Notes under the pieces: generated by a model
Database searches by the model: none
What the model was told of the DNA's origin: nothing
What the model saw: the letters and a program-made list of their open reading frames with translations, nothing else
Shown: one piece after another, positions 25,401 through 35,900 of the stretch
Layout of the letters: every line of letters starts with the position of its first letter
How positions within the stretch are numbered: the stretch's first letter is position 1
From: Amyelois transitella
Lineage: Eukaryota; Arthropoda; Insecta; Lepidoptera; Pyralidae
Assembly (NCBI RefSeq): GCF_032362555.1
Contig: NC_083515.1
Location: 6,297,001-6,361,000, forward strand
Length of the DNA: 64,000 nucleotides
Reading direction: 5' to 3'
Made by a program: the position numbers and the translations under genes

Positions 25401-26192
25401 TACGTAAGGTTTTTAGTATTTTATATTAATAAGAAGACTATATTTTTGTACTTACATGGTATTTTTATTTCAAAAATCAGTCCCCTGTCGTAGGCAACAG
25501 TCCCCTGTGCCTATTTTTCAGAAAAAGCTCAATAAATCCTAAAATAGCGGAAATACGTTCAGTTAACTTACTTTTTATTGTTGACCAAGTAGATGCCTAT
25601 TATTGTAATAAAGTCATTTTAAGTTATAAGCAAGCAATTGCATGAGACAGATTTCGCATGAAAGTGGACCAGTTTCTGGAGAAATACCCAAATATAATAC
25701 TTACGTCCATTTACAAGGGAGCTTCTTTTTGAAAGAAGAACTCTTTGATTCTTGACAAATTATACCATCTGCAGCAATACATTGCACTGAAAGGAAAACC
25801 ACCATTTTGAAAACAATTCATTTTTAATTAAACTAACTCTAATTAAATTCTAATTTTCATGTTTTTGTGTCTAATTACATTGAAAAAACAACTGTTTCAT
25901 AACCAGAAAACTTGAGTAATGAACAGCTTTTTGTAAAATTTAATATAAACTTGCCCAAAGCTTCTCCTTCCGAAGGTATCACTTCTCCTTTTGTACAGCC
26001 TCTATACTGCTGCGTATCTGGATCTATTTGGTTTAAACTAGGATCTGGACAAATGTACTGTCCTAATCTGAGCGTACTACAGTCCACCTCCTCTTTGTCA
26101 CTCTTCGGTTCGTCAGAACCATCGATTACTCTTGCGGTTGTTATTAAGAGAACAGAGATTTGCAATAACCACTTTCGACACATAACTAACAT
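22486..26192 (-). CDS. TM2D1: TM2 domain-containing protein 1 (biscotti orthologue)
   Basis: Exons: 26192-25983 (signal peptide MLVMCRKWLLQISVLLITTA and Cys-rich lumenal part with LRLGQYICPDP), 25786-25705 (VQCIAADGIICQES, LPCKW), 23134-22969 (TM2 domain), 22608-22486 (VVTPSDGSSYVIPYYGAGV to stop). The third exon shows TNGYSLEIALLLSVFLGMFG, the DRFYLGYPGIGLAKL loop between the two membrane helices, and a second helix ending LIAAQ. The motif order and the C-terminal SDGSSYVIPYYG identify TM2D1 rather than TM2D2 or TM2D3. In flies the three TM2D proteins act in Notch signalling and lysosome-related functions. Exons 2-4 join in phase, but exon 1 to exon 2 is one base short for any GT-AG pair I can find (see findings). 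Intron 2 carries a 2.2 kb transposon. The start could also be the second Met, three codons on. Confidence 0.88.
24190..24262. repeat. cluster of CAGTCCCCTG motifs with a 15-bp inverted pair
   Basis: Copies at 24196-24205 (exact), 24210-24219 (one change), 24233-24242 (exact, reverse) and 24253-24262 (one change, reverse). The first and third, with flanking A/T runs, form a stem of about 15 bp (24191-24205 with 24233-24247). The cluster ends 26 bases before the ATG of the transposon ORF. Further copies lie at 23653, 23850, 24039, 25478 and 25498. Confidence 0.8.
24289..24546 (+). pseudogene. N-terminal remnant of the transposon protein
   Basis: A frame of 85 codons from ATG (MAPRKKKFSRKEILQRKREA) to stop, very rich in Lys, Arg and Glu, with LKEKERIKYLKKKEKG and TPREHREVKKKWREQCSNY. 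The charge pattern suggests a DNA-binding, partly coiled helix at the start of a transposase. It lies between the element's inverted repeats, just after a cluster of CAGTCCCCTG-type motifs. The following 300 bases still read like Ser/Glu-rich coding sequence with stops and shifts, so the original frame was longer. Confidence 0.55.
24858..25103 (+). pseudogene. C-terminal remnant of the transposon protein
   Basis: The frame contains YILAKLPTKNMEYRYVSVVD, an acidic DTIDEEEDELSVTFLKL stretch and a terminal EKLPNPNLLMKGN. The preceding text in another frame reads ATELNRTANAFNTGD and then a stop, so a frameshift seems to separate GD-W/V from the LAKLPTK part. Such an FxxGDxV...AKL...YVSxV...FLK...LPxP layout is common at the C-end of eukaryotic transposases. 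Not functional. Confidence 0.5.
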
Positions 26193-26365
26193 TTTTAAAG
26201 TTTACCAAGACAATACTTATAAAGTTATATTAGTAACATTTGATAAGGGAACATATAAATTTTATATCCTATTTAATATATAGATTTATTAAACTAGAGC
26301 AAAGAACTAAATTATAACACCACAGGATTTCGATAGATAACCCATCACATCAAAATTCATCAGAT

Positions 26366-26407
26366 CAAAGGAAATCAACATAGATACAAAGGAAATCAAC
26401 ATAGATA
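26366..26407. repeat. 21-bp tandem duplication upstream of TM2D1
   Basis: The unit caaaggaaatcaacatagat plus one base occurs twice head to tail (26366-26386, 26387-26407), followed by a partial third. It lies about 175 bases upstream of the TM2D1 start codon. Confidence 0.85.
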
Positions 26408-26679
26408 CAAATGAAATCGCCAGTTCACCACACCACTGAACTGCTGAGCAACTGACTGTTGTAATCATAGGTTGTAATACTTCTGTCAGTCAATGACAAT
26501 ACTACCGTGCTGTCATTTTGTCAGCTTATGTCAAGAATTTTAAATTAAAAAAATTCTAGGTACTAGGTCTGAGTACCTACTATATTTATATAATGTCAAA
26601 CTGCCAATGATTTTATTGTCAAGTTGATTTTTTACAAGATGACGCAAATAAAAGCACCCATGTTAAAGTACACATGTAC

Positions 26680-26890
26680 ATACATTATTGTCACGTCTAT
26701 TAGTGATTACGGAGTAGACAGATCCAGCAGCCTTAAAAAGTCTGAAAGGGCCACGTTCTGCTGCATGGCTTTATGATGGAACTGAGATTCAATAGTGACA
26801 GGTTGCTGGCCTATCAGTCATTTCAAGAATGGTGGCTCTGTCTGACCCGCAAGGAATATAGACGTGACTATATGTAGGTATGTATGAATT
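26680..26890. repeat. SINE-like copy made of two inverted halves
   Basis: The left part (to about 26805) reads as minus-orientation family text from tgtcacgtctat to gttgctggcc; the right part (about 26815-26885) repeats the tail-proximal half in plus orientation, ending atatagacgtgactatatgt. Both tails point outward. Confidence 0.6.
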
Positions 26891-27670
26891 TGGCAAGGAA
26901 GTGGAAAAAACCTAGATAATTCGCCTTCCTTTTGGATAACATATTTTTAAATTTACCGAATACATAATTTTATTTATAAAGGTTTTCCATCACCATTAAT
27001 GTATACCTAGTTTTCCAAGTCTTTTCCTCAGTATAGGAAATCACCACCATGGAAAATACATACCTAAAAAAAACACAATTGAATGAAATGAAAATGTTGA
27101 GAGTAAGAAATTCAGTTGAGAAATATCAATTGATATTTCGTGCAAAAGAGCAAATGTTTTGTTCGTGTTCGTTCGCACATCGTGCCTCCTGTAAAATGTA
27201 AAACGATAAAAATAAAGAGCCCTTCACATAGACACTCATGTCTCGTTGTTCATATTAATTGAGAACCCTTCACATTGGCTCGTCAGACGCCACTTTATCA
27301 CTCTCGCATGGCACACTTGTCTTTTTTGTACTTAGTAGTTACACCTAAAAATAAAATAAATGAAGGGACTCCAAGATGACTGGATGAGAGCTGTTAGGGG
27401 GTTGCATATTTCAACAGTTGGAGTTGAGGAAGATTTATACACGGACTCTCCGACTATCTCCATTATTTTTCGGATTTTAACCTGCTGTACCTAAGTACGT
27501 GCTCTAGATTAGGTAGACACCTAACTATTTATTATAGGTACTTAGAGATTATAGGTACATTATAGGTCTAATAATAGTCGTATAATAACCGATAAATCAT
27601 TTCAAATTTTAGTTGTGATTTTTATGGGTCGTGAAAAATAACCAAATTAGTGTATAGGACGGGGCATTAT

Positions 27671-27940
27671 CTATACTAATATTATAAAGCTGATGAGTTT
27701 GTTTGTTTGAACGCGCTAATCTCAGGAACTACTTACTGGGTCAAATTGAAAAATTCTTTTTGTGTTGAATAGACCATTTATCGAGGTAGACTTTAGGCTA
27801 TATAATATCACGCTGCAACTTTTAGGAGCGAAGAAATAATGGAAAATGTGCAAAAAAACGGGGGAATTATTCATCCTTGAGGGCTTTAATGATGCCAAAA
27901 ATAACTATTTCACGCGGTCGAAGTCGCGGGCACAGCTAGT
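27671..27940 (+). mobile_element. Lep1-type Helitron-like element
   Basis: Starts ctatactaatattataaagc, has the GTTTGTTTGAACGCGCTAAT block and aggaactactt, and ends cgaagtcgcgggcacagctagt. The termini and the order fit the non-autonomous Helitron-like repeats common in Lepidoptera. Confidence 0.65.
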
Positions 27941-29915
27941 TTATTATAATGTGCAACCTCAAGGTGTAAGAAATTACAGCTGAGCTGAATATGCGAAAGT
28001 AACTCTGTCTGTCTTAACGCCGTAACCACTAAACCGATTTTGGTGAAATTCGACAGAGATAGAGTTGACCCCAAGGCAAGGGCATATACTACTTTTTATT
28101 AAGTATTTTACTAAAACCTAGTTTTATTTTAAAAACGAGGACATTATTCCAGCTGTTTTGATTCACTCTTAGATCGAAAAAACGATCAAGGGACGACAAA
28201 TTGTAGAAATACAAAGTCAGTCAACTGAATTGTGTTCTCAAGTCAACAGTCAGAAGTCAACCGGTAAGTACCTAGTCCCTGTAATAACCTGACCTTCCTT
28301 CTTCCGGACCGTGGTCTCAGGCGGGCTGTGGACCTAAGGATCGATACAGAGTGTGTGGTAACGGTAGATATTCCACCGATTTAATATTGAACTGCGTGGT
28401 TCAACTTATTCAAACATTTTGGTCTTGAATCACAGACATTTTTTGGGGGTTCAGCCGCTCTTCACACGTTACCACTCGTTGACAGAACGGACTCTTTATT
28501 TATTTCTGGTGTCCGTACAAAGATGAAAAGTCCTGTCATCTAATCTCTCGAATATATTTTTTTTATCGTAGGTTGTAGAGGTAGTTTGTAGACCATAGGT
28601 ACGGTCACATAACAGTTTCAGTCTCCACCTCATTTAAGTATGTGCTTCACTGAATGGGTCGAGTAAGTACGTGTACTTTGGCGTAACTACTTATCTATTA
28701 AAATTTTCAAAAGCAAATTCGATAGAAAGTTGATTCGTTATCGGAGTTAGCCGGAACTCTGGCCGCATCCACGGGACCACGGGTTTGTTAGAGTTGTCTG
28801 AATGTAAATGAGAGCATGCGATGTTCGAAAACTTCTACAACGAGAAACTTTTTCACTTTACTAATGAGCGATGGGATTTATTGAATAAGTTTGCGATTTT
28901 TCTTTGTAGTTAGAGCCTCGGAATGATAAAGAACGTTTTTGAAAGTTGAAAGTTATTTTTACAAAACCATAGGTAATCAAGATTAGGCTTTGCATTCAAT
29001 TTGATTGGCATTGGTGCCGATGTGTCTTGGTATCGGTAGTGTTGCTACTTTACGCTACCTACTGTTTAAGAGAGCTTTCGGTATTGAGGGGATGGCTATT
29101 AAAAGTTTATAATAAACTTATGAGCAATTTAATTAGATAACAGAACGAGTGAAGTAATAAAGTTGGTTCGTTAGTCGGTATCTGTATAATAAGGGGATGG
29201 GAAGTTCACAAACTTTGGCCTTCGGGAAAGTTCGGTCCAGCGTACTTCGCTAATGAGCGATGAGTTCAAAATATTTTTTACAAGGTTTGTTATGGCTTTA
29301 TGGCTCAATTAATAGAATCCACTTCTTTTCTTCATGTGCATTATTTGTAAGATTGTATCAAAAAACCTACTGGTCCGACTTTATTTTTTTATCTTCTTCA
29401 ATTTAAGCGCTAACTCTGTAACACTCAAGTTTAGTGGTTTGAAGATGTTCTATGTTAATTATGAATACCTATTAGGTGATTTGTAAAACAGAAATTCATT
29501 TTAAAAAAAATTTAATTTCATAAATTTTATTCTAATAAAAAGTATTGGTAAATATTAAAATACTGATGCTCTTATAATGTCGTATTTATTACATAATCAC
29601 ATTGTTACATTACATTTTAAATATTCATAACATATAAACATAACCATGAGAATGTAGGTATCCTGCAATATAATATTGGGTAAGTAAATATTTTTAAATA
29701 TGCATAAAATGTATTTTATAATGATCTGGCCTCTACGTGACAACGATGACAACGTTATATACGTTCTATGTTTTGGCTCTCACAGAAAAAATACATCTGC
29801 ATCCATATTTATTTTTATTGATAACGATAACAATATTTAGATATTGTTCTTAACGTGCCCTCACGATTTAATGAGCGTGCTTCATTCGCACCGCCCTATC
29901 TTTGTAAAACTGTCA

Positions 29916-32900
29916 TCAGCCGCGCCAACCAGTGAATGATGGAGATCTGAAACAATAATAGAAATATATGTAAAAAAAAAAGATTGTATCTATATTCGTA
30001 AATAAACGAGATTGCAATTGAGAGTCTATAAAGTTGAGATCTCTCTCCGATAAGTAGATTGACCAACAGCAGCTCCAGTTTTCTTATTACTTAACACGAA
30101 CATTGGTACTCAGTACTTAGCCAGTTTCAGACAAGATTAAATAAAACGGGAAACCTGACCGAGGCATAAATAGGTAGGTATAAATAGGTATATAAGTATA
30201 TTTACTGAAATTTGGTTAAAAATCAGAGTCTTCATTATGTAAATAGAGTACACACGCAGGCACACTGGCATTAAACGCTGGCATTAAATGAAAAATCGCG
30301 ATAATTTCTCTCTTAGTTCATCTTTAGACTTATGGAACCTACTTACATATCTAATTTCAAGGCTCATGATCCAACGAGGATTGTGCGTTGATGTGATAGT
30401 CAATCAGTGTCCTCTTTAAAATAATTAGATAAAAGATAAGTTGAATTATGAATTTATGAACTCACGTGTTAAAAGTGGGTTGCTGTTGCGGCGGCGGCCC
30501 CGACTGCTGGGCTAAGTTGCCGAAAGTCAGCGTATTTTGTGTCGCTAAGCTCTCGAACGTAGCGTTAGACTGGGTCGGTGATCCGAAACCTGCAAATAAA
30601 TAAATATACAAGGAAAAGCCACACACCTATAAAGCTGAACGTGACCTTTCAGTTTTTTCAAGCCCTAAAGTTGGAGGGAAAAGTTCAATTTGTATATCCA
30701 CTTAGATTTACCATAGTTTAGGCTATGTGTGTAAATACGCGCCCGGGCATTAATAATATATTGATATTGAATTTATTGTGTTCATACGATTTTTTAAGCA
30801 TTTTGTATATCACTTACCAGCCGGCGAGCCGCCAAACATCTTGCTAGGCGAGGTTCCCCCGAAGGTCGCTCCACCGCCGAAGGCCGACCCCCCGAAGGTG
30901 GCGGGCGCGCCGAAACCACTCGTAGGGCTCTTGTTCAGCCCGCTGAACGAACCGAAACCGCCGCTAGTTGGGGAGCTGAAACTAAAATAATAGATTTAGA
31001 CGCTTCATTTGAGTTCTATTCTTATTTTCCTTGATGTACATAAATATATGAATAAATAAATAAAATATAATCTTACGCTGCTGATTGGCCAAATGCAGGC
31101 TTTGATCCGAATACTGCAGACCCTCCGAAGGCTGGTGCTGTAACAAGTGATACAAGTGTTAACAACTTATTTAGTTTTTTAAAAGTGTATTTTATTTACT
31201 TATTTAGTTTTCTAAAAGTGTATTTTATTTACATTGACTTTAAAATATTGATTCTTGTGTTGGTATAACTTAGGTATATATAAAATTTTCGTGTCACAAT
31301 GTTCGTTTCCGTATTCCTCCGAAACGGCTTGACCGATTGTCATGAAAGTTTGTGAGCATATTGAGTAGGTCTGCGAATCGGCCAACATCTATTTTTCATA
31401 CCCCTTAGTGATAAGGGTTAACCCTTAAAAATTTTTTAACTAGAAATTACTTCAAAATTATTTATATGACAAAACAACATTAACCGGAACAGATAGTTGG
31501 AATATAATTTCTTCAACTTTCGTATTACCTAATTTACCTTCTCCTGGATCGTAATCATCAAAACCAGAAAAGACCCTATTTAAAAACTTATATTAGGAAG
31601 ATCTTATCTTCTCTCTTTTTTGGGTCGGTCTTAAAATAGTTCCGATGGGGAGATCTCATGAACTCGCTCGAGCTAACTCAATTCACCAGATATCGAACCT
31701 GGTACATTTTTATTGTTACCCATGCTTCATGTAAAAACCTGACTTACCGAACCCAGGATCAGGTCAAAGGTGCACTTCGGTCTTACATACATACGTATTG
31801 TCACGTCTACATCCCTTGCTGGGTAGACAGAGCCAACATTCTTGAAAAGACTGATAGGCCATCTTCAGCTTTTTGGCTTCATGATAGAATTGAGATTCAA
31901 GTGGTGACAAGTTGCTAGCCCATCGCCTAGAAAAAGGATCCCAAGTTTAGAAGCCTATACCTTAGTCGGATTTTACGACATCTATGGGAAAGACAAGTAG
32001 ACGTTCTATTCTTTATTTTATTGGTGGCGGGAACCAAACAGCAGAAGGAAGAATAAGAGTTTAATACACCAACCAGTTTGCTGCTGAGGGGACCCAAAGA
32101 TCGAAGGTTTGTTCTCGCCGAAGCCGGCGTTTTGTTGGGGACTACCGAAAGGTTGGCCAGTACTGGGCTGACTGAAACTGCCACCTGTGCCTCCGAAGAT
32201 TGACGAAGCTTGGGTTGTTGCTTGTTGACCTGTAGTTATTAAGATTCAAGTTTTGATAGTAAGAAAAATGTGAGAAGATAATATTTAATTTTGTAAAATG
32301 GAAATTTATTATGGAAACAGCATACAATATATAACAACTCCTGCATAACATCTAGCCTGGCGGAAGATCTGCCCTTTGGTGGCGGTCAAGCCGAATCATC
32401 GCTCCCGCTACAAGTCTATTCGAATTCATATATATGTTTAGATACATTTTATTCGAATATCTTTTTGACGAAGTATGATACTGATTTAATATTTGATGAT
32501 AATAAATAAACAGGTTAATATAAAACGATTTATAAAATGATGACTGAACATCCGGACTAAAGAATATGCATAACAAGATTAGTATTCATACCAAAACCAG
32601 ATCCAAATCCTCCTCCGCTGGTATTCCCACCCGACCAGAAGTTGTTAGCGGCGGCGGGTTTCTGTCCGAAAGAGGCGCTGCCTCCAAAGATGGATCCGGC
32701 AGACGTGTTCGATTGGCCAAAGGCGGCCTTACCACCGAACACGTTGCTCGTGTTACCTCCGCCGAACACGGAACCGCCTGACCTGAATTACAAAAACGTA
32801 AATAAATTCATAAGTATTATGTACTTGTGTTCAAAAATAAATTGCTTAAAAGGTGTTTTGTGATTTTGTTTTCGATTTTCTGGCATTTAATTAACACCAA

Positions 32901-35900
32901 CTAATATTTGTTATATAGAAGGAGGATTATTACATAGATAAATGTAAATATATAAAAGAGGATACTAATTGACTAACGTATAAACGCATACCGTAAACCG
33001 CTAGGTGTAGACGTTTGAAATTTAGCATCTATCCCGTTGTGGTCTTGGGGTGCACTATGGTTTATTGGAAGGAGAATTTCCCGGAATTCCCGCGGGAAGA
33101 GAAAGATTTTTCTTACTAGACACAACTTCATTTAAGAGAAAAGCGAATCGCAATGAAATATTAAGTTACAACTTGCAAAACTTCTGGGGTAAGGAGTCGT
33201 CATAAATGTTAGCGTGTAATAATGATATGGCTTGTCATGTTAATGTATATTTTTAACTTCATATCGCAAAGATCGTCAAAATGTCAAAAAAAGAAGTTAC
33301 TACTTACCCACCACCAAAGATATTTCCACCACTAGTCTGCGACGGAGCGCTAGTTGTAGATATACTCGCAGCGGCAAACAAATTGGCTTCACCTCCTCCA
33401 AATAATGACCCACTTTGCGCCGTCGTCGTCACGGCTGTACCGCCAAAGAGCGAAGATTGAGTAGTTTGTGTTGGACTCCCAAATATTGAAGATTGCGTAG
33501 CCTGAGAGTTCTCAAATACAGACTGGTTACTAGTTCCAAATACAGAAGATTGAGTTGAAGGTGCACCAAACATCGATTGAGTGGTAGTAGGAGCACCAAA
33601 TAAGGAACCTTGGGTAGTAGTTGCTGTTCCAAATACATTTGGTGATGTCGTTGCAAACAACGATTGAGTTGTAGTAACCCCGAAAGCACCTGGCGTAGGC
33701 GTTGTACTGCCAAATGCTGATGCAGTTGTTGCGGGTGTAGAGCCAAATAGAGATTGCGTAGTCGTTGGCGTTCCACCGAATAAAGACTGGGAAGTTGTAG
33801 AAGTAAAGACAGATTGACTGGTAGTTGATGGTGGGCTACCAAATAAAGATTGTGCCGTAGTAGTTGCGGTTGCTGTCCTAAACACACTAGATGGCGAAGT
33901 GCCGCCAAATATAGAAGAGGTAGTGGTAGTGGTTCCAAAAACCGTTGTTGAACTAAATGCCGAATTATTTGTAGTAGCGAATGCAGGAGATGACTCAAAA
34001 ACTGACGAAGACTGAGTTGTCTTTGTACCAAAAGATGGTGCAGCAGGAGTAGGGGAACTGAAAACTGATGGTTTAGATTCACCATTACTTGATGTTGGAG
34101 TTGTTGTACCGAAAATTGACGAAGATTGAGTCGTCGTTTCTCCTGAAGTAGGTGTGGCAGAAGTGGGGGTACTGAAAATAGATGATGGCGATGAAGCAAA
34201 AACATTGGCATTGGTAGTATTTGTACTAAATATTGATCCAGATTGGGTTGTTTTAGTAGGAAAAGAAGAGGCAGCGACGGCCGAGCCAAATAATGACGAT
34301 GCAGTGGTTGGAGGAGTTCCAAATATAGATGTTTTTGTGGTTTCAGTTAGAGTAGAGACTGCTGTTGTAGGCGATTCAGTTGTCGCAGTTGCAGTGGATG
34401 TGAATGTTGGCGGGGATTTAATTTCTGTAAATAAATAACAATGTACATAAGTATTAATATAAAAAATACTCACCCTATAAATAAAATAGGTACAAAAATA
34501 TCTAAACTTACCAGTCGGTGTAGCTGCGTTTGCTGCAGCAAAAAGTGATGAACTGGTTGTTGTTGCATCAGATTTTTCCACTTCCGGTTTACTATCAGTT
34601 TTTATTTCAGTTTCTTTTTGATGTTCCGCTGGAAATTAGTTGTGTAAATGTAAACTATATTAGCATACATACATACATATAGTCACGTCTATATACCTTG
34701 CGGGATAGACAGGGTCAACAGTCTTGAAAGATTGGCAGGCCACGTTCAGCTGTTTGGCTTAAAGATAGAATTGAGATACAAATAGTAAAAGGTTGCCTAA
34801 AAACAGATTCCCAAGTTTATAAACCTATCCCTTAGCCGCCTTTTACGACATCCGTGGTGGAAAAGAGATGAAGTAGTCTTATTATTTTTTGTATGGTGTG
34901 ATATTTTGTATGCCGTGTGTTGTCATGCATTACATTGCACCAATACAAAATTTCTAAGTACAGATGAATTTAATCTTAAAGGTTGAAAGCCACTCTATCA
35001 ATTCTTACTTGTAACTGGAGTCTCGCTTGCACTTGTCACTGCTGTCTGTGGAGTTCCAAATAAAGAAGTTTTATTGGTTGACTGTATTCCAAATGGTATC
35101 ACATCAATCTTGTCCTCTGTTTTCGGCACTGATGTACTTTGTGTTGCATTCTCCGCAGATTTCTCCGGAATGTTTTCTTTTGCCTTTTCAATTTTTTCTA
35201 CAAGTTTTACAACTGGCTTGTCTATTTTTAGAACATCAGGTACATTTTGAGCGGATAAAGGCGTAGAAGTTTTCATACCAAATAAATTAGTCATAGGCTT
35301 TTCTACTTTCTTTGTTTCTGTTTTTGGTAATTCTGGAGTCTCTGGTTCTCCCGTTTCAGATGATTTCGGCTTCGCTTGTTCTTGAGGTTTCGATTCAGGT
35401 ACAAATGCTTGTGGTTGGAACTTACTAAACATGTTGGTTATGTCTGATATTGGTTTTGCTGTAAATAAATTAGACCCAGATGGCCCTGAGGTGAGAGGTG
35501 TGGATGACGCTGAAAAAGCAAATCAATAATTACATCTTTGCATAGAAAAGAAATATTCAAAGTGTAAAGAAATTACAAATACCTACCTCCAAATGCCGAG
35601 GGCGAACATATTTTCTGCCCCATAAATATGTTTGCGTCATTCTTCTGTTCTAAAAAGCTACCTGAATCACTTTTTTTCAATGTGAAAGTGTTAGTATCAC
35701 TTGTTTGTGCTGTAGAATGTGTTTCATTTTTCTGTTCCGCAACATTCGCTTCATTTTGAGCGTTCGCCAAAGCCTGTTTATTTTGTAACAATTCTTTGAG
35801 AACGCTCCTCGTGTTTGTTGCATTAGACGTAGGCGCAGCAAATGTAAAGGTAGATTGTTTCGGTTTTAAAGTAGGTTGGGGTTGCACTTGACTGGTTTGC

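Larger units (their letters stand above)
23470..25689 (+). mobile_element. degraded DNA transposon, possibly Sola-like, in TM2D1 intron 2
   Basis: Both ends carry near-identical terminal inverted repeats of 27 bases (GGGTGTTTCTCCAGAAACTG at the left; the right end differs at one base), flanked by the 4-bp direct repeat AAAT (23466-23469 and 25690-25693). Inside lie at least nine copies or near-copies of CAGTCCCCTG in both orientations and two remnants of one protein: a basic N-terminal part (24289-24546) and an acidic C-terminal part (24858-25103). The 4-bp target duplication and the KKWREQCSNYRNKKK-type basic block recall Sola transposases, but this is a guess; no DDE catalytic core is left, so the copy looks internally deleted and inactive. 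Confidence 0.8.
26193..29515. other. intergenic gap between TM2D1 and Nup214
   Basis: The region holds the TM2D1 5' side, a two-way SINE-like copy (26680-26890), a Helitron-like element (27671-27940) and a LINE-like fragment near 27990-28110. A stretch at 28130-28480 is GC-richer and ends a run at aaccggtaagtacc, which could be a donor site of a non-coding transcript, but nothing more supports it. No ORF resembles a gene. Confidence 0.4.

Noticed and set aside
25983-25990. A U12-type AT-AC intron at the first TM2D1 junction
   Set aside because: ATACCTT only loosely resembles the U12 donor and no U12 branch-point sequence lies near the acceptor.
33429-34322. 297-codon Leu-rich minus-strand ORF
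   Set aside because: It is another frame of the Nup214 FG-repeat exon; the Ser/Thr/Phe/Gly frame is the real one.
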